Shown here one piece after another: positions 15,346 through 23,336 of a DNA stretch of 34,976 nt. Every line of letters begins with the position of its first letter. Position 1 is the first letter of the stretch. The stretch spans positions 1 through 34,976 of the forward strand of contig NZ_SMBP01000027.1 of the NCBI RefSeq assembly GCF_004341945.1. Direction: 5' to 3'. The translations under genes and the position numbers were made by a program. The stretch comes from Longicatena caecimuris (lineage in GTDB: Bacteria; Bacillota_I; Bacilli_A; Erysipelotrichales; Erysipelotrichaceae). A model generated the notes under the pieces. That model was not told the origin of the DNA, made no database searches, and saw only the letters and a list, made by a program, of their open reading frames with translations.

Positions 15346-15371
15346 ACGAAACAGTGAAGGAGTATTTGTCT

Positions 15372-16604
15372 ATGTCTGTATATCTGATTCCCATTACTGC
15401 TGCAATGCTTATCTTTCCTTTTTTAGCAGCTCTTTTTACGATTCCCTATATCATCATACAATACCGCCGTTATGGCAGTATCCTCTTTTTGCGTGTCTTG
15501 ATTATCTATTCTTTTATCTTTTATCTACTTTGTGCGTATTTCTTAGTAAGCCTTCCTTTACCACCTATTGAAGAAGTACAGCATTACACCAAACCAATCA
15601 TGCAGCTGATTCCTTTTAAATCCTTAATGGAATTTACAACATCAACCTCACTCGTCTGGAATGATCCCGCCACTTACTTAACTGCCTTTAATGAGCCTAG
15701 CTTATACTTAATCATCTTTAATGTTTTATTAACCGTTCCTTTCGGTGTATATCTGCGTTACTATTTTCAATATAGTTGGAAGAAAACGCTGCTTGGCAGT
15801 TTTATGTTATCCTTATCCTTTGAATGTCTGCAGCTAAGTGCACTATTTGGTATTTATCCACGTCCTTATCGTTTATTTGATGTGGATGATCTTATCACGA
15901 ATAGTTTTGGCGGTATGTGTGGCTATGTTTTAACACCTATCTTTGTCCATTTCTTACCAACACGTTTAAAGTTAGATGAAGAAGCCTTCCAAAAAGGACA
16001 GCAGGTTACCTCAATGCGTAGAGTCGTTGCCTTCTTCAGCGATGTTCTATTTATCCTTATTGCTTCTTTTCTGCTTTATTATATATGTACAAAATACTTT
16101 ACGATTACAACTTTCCTTCAAACACTCCTTGTTTTTTATGGCTGTCTTGTATGTTCTGTTACCCTACTATTGTTTATTTTGCCTATTTTTACCAAAGGCT
16201 GGACCTTCGGTAAGGCCTTAGTGAAGATAAAATTGGTGAATGAGGAAGATGAACGACCAAAATGGTATCAATATTTTCTACATTTCTTTCCTCTGTATCT
16301 ATTTATATTGCCAATACCATTAATGTTATTGATGCTGTTTGATATTTATTTTTCCATACCTTCCACCTATCAGATTTGCATATTGGCATTGGCCGTGCTG
16401 CTATGCGCATTCTATTTGGTTTCCCTAAAAACAGGCATTCATATGCTCTTTCATCATAATAAAACAGCCTATTTTGAACGCCTTGTGAAATTAAAAAATC
16501 ACTCTATGATTCAAGTTACTACAAAAGCCGCTGTGCAAGAAACTAAGATAGAGACCGCAAACACAGAAGAAGTTGCTGAAGAAAACATAGAAAACACACT
16601 ATAA
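15372..16604 (+). CDS. VanZ-RDD membrane fusion protein
   Basis: A 410-aa membrane protein. ATG 15372 lies 9 nt after GAAGGAG; a GTG at 15354 overlaps that site. Residues about 1-195 are VanZ-like (LIPFKSL near 80, then the FECLQLSALFGIYPRPYRLFDVDDLITNSFGGMCGY block, split by helices). Residues about 215-345 are an RDD domain (MRRVVAFFSDVLFI, and TKGWTFGKALVKIKLVNEED at its end). The C-terminal tail is charged and cytoplasmic. VanZ proteins are linked to low-level glycopeptide resistance, although most homologues have no tested role. RDD proteins are linked to ion transport. The joint role is unknown. Confidence 0.88.
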   Translation: MSVYLIPITAAMLIFPFLAALFTIPYIIIQYRRYGSILFLRVLIIYSFIFYLLCAYFLVSLPLPPIEEVQHYTKPIMQLIPFKSLMEFTTSTSLVWNDPATYLTAFNEPSLYLIIFNVLLTVPFGVYLRYYFQYSWKKTLLGSFMLSLSFECLQLSALFGIYPRPYRLFDVDDLITNSFGGMCGYVLTPIFVHFLPTRLKLDEEAFQKGQQVTSMRRVVAFFSDVLFILIASFLLYYICTKYFTITTFLQTLLVFYGCLVCSVTLLLFILPIFTKGWTFGKALVKIKLVNEEDERPKWYQYFLHFFPLYLFILPIPLMLLMLFDIYFSIPSTYQICILALAVLLCAFYLVSLKTGIHMLFHHNKTAYFERLVKLKNHSMIQVTTKAAVQETKIETANTEEVAEENIENTL

Positions 16605-16616
16605 TCAAATTCGTTA

Positions 16617-16642
16617 GAAAAAAGCAGATAACTGCTTTTTTT
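16617..16642 (+). terminator. Terminator of the VanZ-RDD gene
   Basis: AAAAAAGCAG-ATAA-CTGCTTTTTT forms a 10-bp hairpin whose T-rich arm supplies the U-tract. It could also stop minus-strand transcripts from the right. Confidence 0.85.
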
Positions 16643-16652
16643 CTATATTTGA

Positions 16653-16872
16653 TCAATATGAAAAGACAAGGGTAAAAGCCATGTCATCATCTTTTATCTG
16701 CGCATAGATCTTACCACCCATCTTATGCATGAAATAGATAAACCTAAACCACAACCTAGTTTGTTGGTTAGCACCATGATCAAAGCTATCGAACTTGTGG
16801 TGTCTAAATATAATGCTAAAAGTATGATGAATCTTTTGATACTACCGGAAGAAACTTTATGTTTCGCAAAAA
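16653..16872 (-). pseudogene. Frameshifted remnant of a histidine-kinase ATPase domain (C-terminal part)
   Basis: The minus strand encodes LTNKLGCGLGLSIS in one frame, which resembles a kinase G2 box (GxGLGLSI), then after a one-base shift HKMGGKIYAQIKDDD and a stop after VFSY. Those match the last strands of a HATPase domain. No start codon with a ribosome binding site is present, and the upstream half of the domain is not recognisable. It is probably the relic of a two-component sensor downstream of ybaK. The call rests on two short motifs only. Confidence 0.5.
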
Positions 16873-16895
16873 AAAGTCACATATGCATGCAACTC

Positions 16896-17369
16896 TTAGC
16901 TTTCTATGATCTTACAGACATCAACCCATGTAGCGTTTCCAATTAATTCAGCGAGTTCTTCACAGGTTAAACGAATGGCTGAATTAGCACTGCCACATGC
17001 TGGATAGACATGCGCAAAACGTTTTAATGATACATCTAAATACACCTTGGTATCCTGTGGTATTGCAAAAGGACAGACACCGCCAATCGCATGATTGGTA
17101 TATTTCTCCACATCCTCTCCTCGCAACATTTTAGCTTTTACTCCAAAAGATTCCTTAAACTTATGATTATCGACCTTTGTATCGCCTGCACATACCACGA
17201 TGAGTGCTCCATCACTCCCCATAAAAGACATTGATTTTGCGATATGAGCAGGTTCTGTGCCTAACGCAGCAGCTGCTAATTCCACCGTTGCACTTGATGT
17301 ATCCAGTTCAATGATATCCTGTTCTCTTCCATAAGTTTTTAAATATTCGCGTACAAGTTCAATTGCCAT
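16896..17369 (-). CDS. YbaK/EbsC-family aminoacyl-tRNA deacylase
   Basis: A 157-aa protein. ATG 17369 follows AAGGAGG at good spacing; the longer frame to 17396 overlaps the upstream gene. The fold is YbaK-type: an N-terminal helix (AIELVREYLKTYG), STVEL-like strand start (SSATVELAAAALG), IAKSMSFMGSDGALIVVCAGDTKVD with the conserved Lys, and IGGVCPFAIPQDTKVYLD, then the HVYPACGSANSAIRLT block. These proteins hydrolyse misacylated tRNAs (Cys-tRNA-Pro and relatives). It lies downstream of the cobalamin adenosyltransferase gene, 13 nt apart, with no evident functional link. Confidence 0.9.
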   Translation of the reverse strand: MAIELVREYLKTYGREQDIIELDTSSATVELAAAALGTEPAHIAKSMSFMGSDGALIVVCAGDTKVDNHKFKESFGVKAKMLRGEDVEKYTNHAIGGVCPFAIPQDTKVYLDVSLKRFAHVYPACGSANSAIRLTCEELAELIGNATWVDVCKIIES

Positions 17370-17382
17370 TTTGCTATCCTCC

Positions 17383-17889
17383 TTAATATTCCACACCTTT
17401 ACGTGGTGCCTGCTGTTTTTGATAGGGATGCTTCTCTAGCTTCATCTGGGTTATATAATCCCCACATGCGAGAATGTTCTTTGATGGATTGCGCCCCGTT
17501 AGTATAATTTCACGCGCTTTGTTTGCGTTCAGAAAGGCAAGCATTTCAATTTCCTGAAGAATCCCCAACTGCAATGCATCCAAAGCTTCATCCAGAAGAA
17601 TGCAAGCATATTGTGCAGCTGTTTGTTCCGCCGTTTCAAACAAGGCATGCTGAGATAAGGCCGTTGTTACGCGCATTTCCTGCCCCATCTGATAGTAAAA
17701 CAATTTTGGCATAGGAGAATACAAGCAGGTCACAAGTGGCTGCTGTTTGAGAAAGGATATTTCCCCACTCTTGCCATCCTTAAGAAACTGTACAACAAGC
17801 ACTTTTTGTGCATGACCCAGCTCGCGCATCACCAAGCCCAAAGCGGCTGTTGTTTTTCCTTTACCATCCCCATGATAAATATGCAGCAT
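17383..17889 (-). CDS. cobO: Corrinoid (cob(I)alamin) adenosyltransferase, CobO/BtuR family
   Basis: A 168-aa enzyme that transfers the 5'-deoxyadenosyl group of ATP to cob(I)alamin or cobyrinate diamide. The P-loop is at the very N-terminus (HGDGKGKTTAALGLVMRELG, residues about 6-25), with VLVVQFLKDG and a Walker-B-like ACILLDEALDALQLG in the middle and ILTGRNPS near the end, all CobA/CobO hallmarks. There is no other cobalamin gene in the window, so it probably serves salvage of imported corrinoids. The start codon lies in a perfect 14-bp palindrome (17882-17895). A TATACT element at 17920-17925 is a likely -10. Confidence 0.93.
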   Translation of the reverse strand: MLHIYHGDGKGKTTAALGLVMRELGHAQKVLVVQFLKDGKSGEISFLKQQPLVTCLYSPMPKLFYYQMGQEMRVTTALSQHALFETAEQTAAQYACILLDEALDALQLGILQEIEMLAFLNANKAREIILTGRNPSKNILACGDYITQMKLEKHPYQKQQAPRKGVEY

Positions 17890-17895
17890 GCTGCA
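17882..17895. promoter_or_regulatory. Palindrome over the cobO start codon
   Basis: TGCAGCATGCTGCA is a perfect 14-bp palindrome centred on the cobO start codon region. It could fold in mRNA or bind a protein. The role is unknown. Confidence 0.35.
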
Positions 17896-17975
17896 ACACC
17901 TACTTTCTGTTTGTGTATTAGTATAGCACAGAGTTGGCTATCTGTCTTTGAAGATTCAGATATTACTGAATATAT

Positions 17976-18000
17976 TTACATTTTATAATAATAAATGTAA
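17976..18000 (+). promoter_or_regulatory. Dyad with embedded TATAAT upstream of ABC importer
   Basis: The arms TTACATTT and AAATGTAA, separated by 9 nt of A/T, enclose a TATAAT (17984-17989). A second perfect palindrome, ATTTTCATGAAAAT, lies at 18024-18037. Both are between the putative promoter and the lipoprotein gene, as operators would be. Confidence 0.45.
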
Positions 18001-18103
18001 GCGCAATGCATTTATTTGCAAATATTTTCATGAAAATGTTGATTTTACATACAAAAGAAGGTATCATCATAACTATAATATGGAAAAGAAAAGAGGAGAA
18101 ACA

Positions 18104-19081
18104 ATGAAAAAATTAATGGGAATTCTCGCTGTCTGTCTGCTCATCAGTGGATGTGGCACAAAAAACGAGGAAGCAAAACCAGAAACCGCCAAAACGTACA
18201 AAATAGGTATCGTTCAACACATGACACACCCGGCTTTGGATAGTGCCAAAGAAGGTTTTACGAAATATCTCAAGGGGAAAGGCATTGAAGTTGAATTCGT
18301 TGAAAAGAATGCCCTAGGTGATACAGCCACAAACGATATTATCACAAAACAATTCGTCTCTGATGATGTCGATTTGATTTATGCCATTGCGACACCTTCT
18401 GCATTAGCTGCGGCGAATGCAACCGTAGGCAAAGACACACCGGTAGTTTTTAATGCGGTAACGGATGCCGTAGATGCCAAGCTGGTAAAAAGCAATGAAG
18501 AACCGGGAGCGAATATTACTGGTGTATCAGATGCAGCACCTTTAGAAACACAAGTTAAACTCATTCGCACCTTCTTACCAAAAGCTAAAAAAATTGGTAT
18601 GATCTATAATATTGGTGAGCCAAATGGTAAGTTACAGGTAGAACAAGTTGAAAAAATGGCACCTGATTACGGCTTTACCGTAGTAAAGAAAGGTATTTCT
18701 CAAGCTTCTGAAATTACAACAGCGGCACAACAGCTGGCAAGTAGCTGTGACTGCATTTATAACATTACAGATAACTCTGTCGTAGCTGCCACCGCAACCA
18801 TTACGGATAAGGCAACAAATGCCAAAATCCCGGTATTTGCGGCAGAAGATGGACAAATGAAATCAGGTCTTTTGGCTAGTGATTCCATCAGCTATGAAAA
18901 ACTAGGAGAACAGGCTGGTGCTATGGCTTATGATATTTTGGTAAATGGAAAAAAACCATCTGCTATCCCTGTTGAAACAGCGAAAGAAACCAAACTGATG
19001 ATTAATAAAAAAGTTGCCGAAAAACTCCAAATCAACATTCCTGATGATTTGGCAAAACGTGCGACCTTCATTGAAGAATAA
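18104..19081 (+). CDS. ABC transporter substrate-binding lipoprotein (ABC_sub_bind, TrpX type)
   Basis: A 325-aa lipoprotein. ATG 18104 follows AGAGGAG. The signal ends in the lipobox LLISGC (Cys17). The mature part is a two-lobed ABC_sub_bind protein: YKIGIVQHMTHPALDSAKEGF, IYAIATPSALAAANATVGKDTPVVFNAVTDAV, ITGVSDAAPLETQVKLI, KKIGMIYNIGEPN, and IPVFAAEDGQMKSGLLAS. Family members are tied to uptake of tryptophan and tyrosine in streptococci and other substrates elsewhere. No T-box leader is visible that would name an amino acid here. It heads a three-gene operon with the permease 9 nt downstream. Confidence 0.93.
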   Translation: MKKLMGILAVCLLISGCGTKNEEAKPETAKTYKIGIVQHMTHPALDSAKEGFTKYLKGKGIEVEFVEKNALGDTATNDIITKQFVSDDVDLIYAIATPSALAAANATVGKDTPVVFNAVTDAVDAKLVKSNEEPGANITGVSDAAPLETQVKLIRTFLPKAKKIGMIYNIGEPNGKLQVEQVEKMAPDYGFTVVKKGISQASEITTAAQQLASSCDCIYNITDNSVVAATATITDKATNAKIPVFAAEDGQMKSGLLASDSISYEKLGEQAGAMAYDILVNGKKPSAIPVETAKETKLMINKKVAEKLQINIPDDLAKRATFIEE

Positions 19082-19090
19082 GGTGATGAT

Positions 19091-20002
19091 ATGGATTTCT
19101 TACTAGATGTAGTGGCACAAGGCCTTGCCTATGGCATATTGGCCATCGGTGTGTTACTGACCTATCAAGTATTGGATTATGCGGATTTGACGGTAGAAGG
19201 AAGCTTTCCCTTAGGCGCAGCAGTAGGAGCAATCTTTATTACCCAAGGATGGAATCCTTTTGTTGTCCTCATCGCTGCTTTCATTGCCGGGGTACTAGCT
19301 GGGTATGCGACCGGAATCCTCCATGTGAAATTTCGCATATCCTCCTTATTAAGCGGTATACTGGTCATGACTGCTTTATACTCTATCAACCTTATTGTCG
19401 CAGGTAATTCCAGTTTGATTCCTTTATTCTCTTATGATACGATATTTACCTATGGAAATGCAATTGCGGATATGGTAGGCGGCACCATGGGAGAATGGAT
19501 CATGAAACTTTGGCCTGTAATCATTCTCCTTGTACTGGTCCTCCTTATGAAGCTGCTAATAGATTGGTTCTTACAAACCAAATATGGATTCTTAATGAGA
19601 ATAGCCGGAGATAATCCACAATTGATTGCCACCTTAGGAAAAGATATCGGTTGGATCAAAATGAATGGACTGGCCTTAAGCAATGGGTATGCCGCCGTTT
19701 CCGGTGCTTTAATTTCACAGTTTCTGCGCTCCTTTACCGCAGATCTGGGTACTGGCATGATTGTCTTAGGCTTAGCCAGCGTCATCATGGGAATCACCTT
19801 ATTTAAACGCTCCCGCTTCATTGGCTTTACTACCAGCGTTGTGCTTGGTGCCATCGTTTATCGTTTTGCCATTGCCGCTGCCTTAAATGCCGGATTTCCA
19901 TCGACGTATCTGCGTTTGATCATGTCGATTATCTTCATCCTGGTATTGATTCTTGGCAATGGAGTGATGGCAAAATTCTTTCATCGCTCGATAAAAAATT
20001 GA
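19091..20002 (+). CDS. ABC transporter permease (BPD_transp_2, TrpY type)
   Basis: A 303-aa permease with about nine hydrophobic helices. It begins MDFLLDVVAQGLAYGILAIGVLLTYQVLD... in the manner of this family, with DLTVEGSFPLGAAVGA, VKFRISSLLSGILVMTALYS and the cytoplasmic loop TLGKDIGWIKMNGLALSNGYAAVSG, which contacts the ATPase. Its ribosome binding site (AAGGTGATG) partly overlaps the end of the lipoprotein gene. The operon supplies lipoprotein, one permease and one ATPase, so the permease is expected to work as a homodimer. Confidence 0.93.
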   Translation: MDFLLDVVAQGLAYGILAIGVLLTYQVLDYADLTVEGSFPLGAAVGAIFITQGWNPFVVLIAAFIAGVLAGYATGILHVKFRISSLLSGILVMTALYSINLIVAGNSSLIPLFSYDTIFTYGNAIADMVGGTMGEWIMKLWPVIILLVLVLLMKLLIDWFLQTKYGFLMRIAGDNPQLIATLGKDIGWIKMNGLALSNGYAAVSGALISQFLRSFTADLGTGMIVLGLASVIMGITLFKRSRFIGFTTSVVLGAIVYRFAIAAALNAGFPSTYLRLIMSIIFILVLILGNGVMAKFFHRSIKN

Positions 20003-20011
20003 GGTGACGAT

Positions 20012-20812
20012 ATGTTAAAATTAGAACACATAAAAAAGACCTTCAACAAAGGAAGTGCAAATGAGGTCGTTCTGTTTACAGATTTGAATGTTGCAATTGA
20101 AGATGGAGAATTTGTGACGATCATTGGTTCCAATGGCAGTGGTAAATCTACTTTCTTTAATATCATTAGTGGCAATATCCTGCAAGACAGTGGAAAAATC
20201 AGCTTTCAGAAGCAAGATATTTCCAAGGTTCCCGAACATAAACGCTCCCAATATATCGGACGTGTTTTTCAAGACCCGCAAAAAGGAACAGCACCTTCTT
20301 TAACCATCTTACAAAATATGGCGATGGCTTATAATAAAGGGAAAGCCTTTGGTTTAACAAAAGGTGTTGATCGTTCCTTAATCCCTTTATTTAAGGAAGA
20401 ATTAACAAATATGCAATTAGGCTTAGAAGATAAGCTGGAAGTCTTAGTAGGCGCTTTATCCGGTGGGCAGCGCCAAGCTTTATCCTTATTAATGGCAACC
20501 TTAATTAAACCGGAAGTACTACTATTGGATGAGCATACGGCTGCACTTGATCCCAAAACAAGTGATTTGATCATTCATCTGACAGATAAAATCGTAAAAG
20601 AAAAGAAGATGACGACGATTATGATCACTCATAATCTAAAACATGCCATCACATATGGAGATCGTTTATTAATGTTCCATAAGGGAGATATCATATTAGA
20701 CATTAAAGGTGAAGAAAAGAAAACCTTAACTGTTGAGAAATTGATAGAGAAATTTAACTCTTTAAATATGATTGATGCCCTAGATGATGAATTAGCATTC
20801 AGTGCCCAATAA
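20012..20812 (+). CDS. ABC transporter ATP-binding protein (TrpZ type)
   Basis: A 266-aa ATPase. Walker A GSNGSGKST (about 40-48), Q-loop VFQDPQKGTAPSLT, signature ALSGGQRQALSLLMATL, Walker B VLLLDEHTAALDP and H-loop IMITHN. The EHTAALDP variant and the long insert before the signature (about 105-140) are usual in the ATPases paired with ABC_sub_bind proteins. It starts 9 nt after the permease with GAGGTGACG upstream. It is the last gene of the operon, followed by a large terminator hairpin. Confidence 0.94.
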   Translation: MLKLEHIKKTFNKGSANEVVLFTDLNVAIEDGEFVTIIGSNGSGKSTFFNIISGNILQDSGKISFQKQDISKVPEHKRSQYIGRVFQDPQKGTAPSLTILQNMAMAYNKGKAFGLTKGVDRSLIPLFKEELTNMQLGLEDKLEVLVGALSGGQRQALSLLMATLIKPEVLLLDEHTAALDPKTSDLIIHLTDKIVKEKKMTTIMITHNLKHAITYGDRLLMFHKGDIILDIKGEEKKTLTVEKLIEKFNSLNMIDALDDELAFSAQ

Positions 20813-20836
20813 AAATAAGAGTATTAGCATATAAAA

Positions 20837-20919
20837 AACGGCTGTTTTTAAAGTGAAAAGAACCCTTTCCTTTGGTTGTTCAAAGAATTGGGTTTCCTTC
20901 ACATAGCGACAGCCTTTTT
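20837..20919 (+). terminator. Long imperfect terminator hairpin after the ABC importer
   Basis: Nested pairs: GGCTGT/ACAGCC, GTGAA/TTCAC, AACCC/GGGTT and CTTTG/CAAAG around a 6-nt loop, followed by TTTTTC. The stem is about 75 nt and interrupted by small internal loops. It ends the operon and may be a dispersed palindromic element. Confidence 0.75.
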
Positions 20920-21082
20920 CTATATGCAGTAAGATTATCCTTACGGTTTTACTTTTAGAAAACCATCCTATATTCGTAAGCGTATAGCTAAGCCCCTATT
21001 TCACCGTCATATGCATGGTACTTCATTTATTCAGAAAGTATTAAGGTTTTAGAAAGAAAGCGTTACCTTTTTCGTAAGTATT

Positions 21083-21108
21083 CTTCGTTATACTTTAACT
21101 TAACGAAG
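21083..21108 (+). promoter_or_regulatory. Inverted repeat overlapping the ribosome binding site of the second amidase
   Basis: CTTCGTTA and TAACGAAG are perfect 8-bp complements separated by 10 nt. The right arm contains the first bases of AAGGAG (21106-21111), so the folded mRNA would partly hide the ribosome binding site; alternatively it is a protein-binding operator. Confidence 0.5.
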
Positions 21109-21119
21109 GAGATGAAATT

Positions 21120-21764
21120 ATGCGTAAGAAAACTTTAAAATACATGATTGTGACGGTTGGAACTTTGCTCATTGCCACACGGCTATTCCAACAGAAAGCT
21201 CCTGCCTATGATAAGTGTGAAGTCATCCTTGATGCAGGGCATGGCGGACAGGACAGCGGTGCGGTGTATGGTGGATTCATGGAGAAAGATTTTAATCTTG
21301 AAATGGCACATGAAGTGCGCCGATGCTTAGAGCAAAAAGGAATTAAAGTTCATATGACACGCTATAAAGATGAAGCCTTAGGTGAAAATGAACTTAGCGA
21401 TTTAAAGCGTCGGGTACAACTTGCCAATCATACTTCCTGCAAATACTTTGTTTCCTTGCACGCGAACGCCTCGAACAATCATCTGGCACATGGCTTTGAA
21501 ATCTATACAAACAAAAAAGGAACTGCTTTAGCAAACGCTGTATCTGCTGCTCTAGCTACACAAAAAGACATCCGCAATAATGGTGTATTTGATGGTAATC
21601 GTTTGTATGTAGTACGCAATACCTTAATGAATTCCATCCTAATTGAAGTCGGTTATCTAGATCAAACAACAGATAAACAAATTCTAAATCATCCCGACAA
21701 ACGAAAAGCTCTTGCCAAACTGATTGCTGAAGGCATTTTCCAAGAAATGAAGAATTGCGATTAG
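21120..21764 (+). CDS. N-acetylmuramoyl-L-alanine amidase (Amidase_3), CwlD-like
   Basis: A 214-aa zinc amidase with an N-terminal anchor (about residues 7-22) and a complete catalytic domain: VILDAGHGGQDSGA (His41), MEKDFNLEM (Glu55), YFVSLHANAS (His114) and ILIEVGYLDQ (catalytic Glu176). It is a paralogue of the enzyme at 4324-5010, differing mainly in linker regions. CwlD-type enzymes remove stem peptides in the spore cortex before muramic-lactam formation. That role is inferred from size and lack of wall-binding repeats. It is monocistronic, with a dyad over its ribosome binding site. Confidence 0.92.
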   Translation: MRKKTLKYMIVTVGTLLIATRLFQQKAPAYDKCEVILDAGHGGQDSGAVYGGFMEKDFNLEMAHEVRRCLEQKGIKVHMTRYKDEALGENELSDLKRRVQLANHTSCKYFVSLHANASNNHLAHGFEIYTNKKGTALANAVSAALATQKDIRNNGVFDGNRLYVVRNTLMNSILIEVGYLDQTTDKQILNHPDKRKALAKLIAEGIFQEMKNCD

Positions 21765-21802
21765 GCGAAACGATCTAACGCCATATAAAAAATACATAGC
21801 AT

Positions 21803-21826
21803 AAAAAAAGGAGAAACGCTTCTCCT
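21803..21826 (-). terminator. Terminator of the DUF378 gene
   Basis: AGGAGAA pairs with TTCTCCT around a 4-nt loop; a seven-T run follows on the minus strand. The stem touches the stop codon of the gene. Confidence 0.75.
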
Positions 21827-22032
21827 TAATCTCTATGCGGTGTATCTATGCGAGCAAAGAAGCTCAAGGCGTATAAACCACATACACCTACAACTGCATA
21901 GATGATTCTGGATAATACAGATCCTGTTCCAAACAAGGCATCTACCAGATTAAAATCTAAAAATCCAATAAGACCCCAGTTAACAGCTCCAACAATTACC
22001 AGAGAAAGAGCTATATAATTCAATGCTTTCAT
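21826..22032 (-). CDS. DUF378 family small membrane protein (YuzA-like)
   Basis: A 68-aa protein with two membrane segments (about 5-28 and 40-60). The family hallmark LVIVGAVNWGLIGFLDFNLVD is near the start, followed by GTGSVLSRIIYAVVGVCGLYAL. It begins behind AAGGAGG. DUF378 proteins are widespread in Bacillota and have no established function. It is monocistronic and divergent from pta. Confidence 0.95.
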   Translation of the reverse strand: MKALNYIALSLVIVGAVNWGLIGFLDFNLVDALFGTGSVLSRIIYAVVGVCGLYALSFFARIDTPHRD

Positions 22033-22169
22033 GTTTATTCAGCCTCCTTGTTCATAGTATGCTCAACACATCCCTTTTTATACATCATCAAATTGCGGTT
22101 ATTTTGGCAATACCTTTTTCATAAATTTCTGTTATGATTAAGGCAGAAGATAAGAAAGCTGGTGTCATC

Positions 22170-23117
22170 ATGCAAAAACTTGATGCAAAGACAAGAATCC
22201 TCTTCACGGAAGGAACCGATCCACGCGTTTTACATGCCGCCCAAAAATTAATTGATAAAAACGTGCTACACCCGATTGTTTATGGAAAACGGGATCGCAT
22301 TAAAGAAGTAGCGAGTAAAGAACATTTAGATATCCGTAAACTGGAAATCCTTGATCCGGATGCGTTTGCCGATAAAGAACAGATGCTATTGCGAATGCTG
22401 GAACTGCGCAAAGGAAAAGCAGATCGCAAAATGGCAGAGGAATGGATACAAAAGGATACGTATTTTTGTACAATGTATGTTGAAATGGGGTATGCCGATG
22501 GCTTACTTGGCGGTTCTACCAATTCTACTGCAGATACCTTACGTCCCATTATGCAATTGGTAAAAACGAAGCCCGGTTGTAGTTTTATGTCCAGTTGTTT
22601 TCTAATGCTAAAAAAAGAACAGCGCCTAATTTTTGCAGATTGTTCCATGAATCGCAATCCCAATGTTGATCAATTGGTGGAAATCACATTGCAAAGTGCT
22701 GAAAGTGCAAAAGCTTTCGGCTTAACGCCAAAAGTGGCACTCCTATCCTATTCTAGTAAAGGAAGTGGCAGTGGTATTGATGTTGACCTAGTACATGAAA
22801 CCGCCATACGTCTTTCTCATATGCCCTTGGATTATATTGTCGATGGTGAGTTACAGGTAGATTGTGCATTAAACCCTCAAGTGGCAGAGCTAAAAGCACC
22901 TAACAGCCCCATCAAAGGAGAAGCCAATGTACTGATCTTTCCTGATTTGAATTCCGGCAATATCGGATATAAGCTTGTTGCTAATTTAGGAGGCTATGAG
23001 GCATTAGGACCTATTTTGCAAGGCGTTCGTTTGCCAATGAATGACTTATCCCGTTCTGCCAGCATAGATGAAATATATAAAATGGCAATCATTACCGCTA
23101 TGCAAAAAGAACGTTGA
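22170..23117 (+). CDS. pta: Phosphate acetyltransferase (PTA_PTB family)
   Basis: A 315-aa enzyme interconverting acetyl-CoA and acetyl phosphate in acetate formation. ATG 22170 (MQKLDAKTRILFTEGTDPRV) fits the usual family start, and a GGTG element lies just before it; ATG 22134 has no ribosome binding site. Motifs: GGSTNSTADTLRPIMQLVKT, FADCSMNRNPNVDQLVEI, the conserved SYSSKGSGSG, DYIVDGELQVDCALNP, and ANVLIFPDLNSGNIGYKL with ANLGGYEALGPILQG at the end. The length is slightly short of the usual 320-330. No acetate kinase gene adjoins it. Confidence 0.93.
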   Translation: MQKLDAKTRILFTEGTDPRVLHAAQKLIDKNVLHPIVYGKRDRIKEVASKEHLDIRKLEILDPDAFADKEQMLLRMLELRKGKADRKMAEEWIQKDTYFCTMYVEMGYADGLLGGSTNSTADTLRPIMQLVKTKPGCSFMSSCFLMLKKEQRLIFADCSMNRNPNVDQLVEITLQSAESAKAFGLTPKVALLSYSSKGSGSGIDVDLVHETAIRLSHMPLDYIVDGELQVDCALNPQVAELKAPNSPIKGEANVLIFPDLNSGNIGYKLVANLGGYEALGPILQGVRLPMNDLSRSASIDEIYKMAIITAMQKER

Positions 23118-23290
23118 TGATTTCCCGAAAAATTATAATGAGCACTTGAAAGATAATAGAATTTCAAAACACGTTTTTATGCACTCTGCCAAGCTTGATC
23201 AAAATGCTGAAATAGCAACATTAATTATGCTTTCGATAAATTAGAGAATTATCGTCATGTTCATTGCGAAATGTTTAACTAAAAACAAAA

Positions 23291-23314
23291 AAGAAAGCCA
23301 GACCAAAGTCTGAC
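23291..23314 (-). terminator. Terminator after the MFS-small protein operon
   Basis: GCCAGAC/GTCTGAC (one G-U in RNA) around a 4-nt loop, followed on the minus strand by TTTCTTTTTT, just past the 45-aa ORF. Confidence 0.75.
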
Positions 23315-23336
23315 TTACCATAACCTGTGGACAATG

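Noticed and set aside
15141-15353. Glycine riboswitch in the AGCS symporter leader
   Set aside because: The leader is about 100 nt and lacks the two glycine aptamer cores; only short GTGTGTT/CGCAC repeats are present.
17890-18103. T-box leader upstream of the TrpXYZ-type importer
   Set aside because: No T-box sequence, specifier stem or terminator/antiterminator pair is visible in the 214-bp region.
23118-23290. Short frame ending NYRHVHCEMFN as a gene relic
   Set aside because: About 20 codons between stops without a ribosome binding site; chance cannot be excluded.
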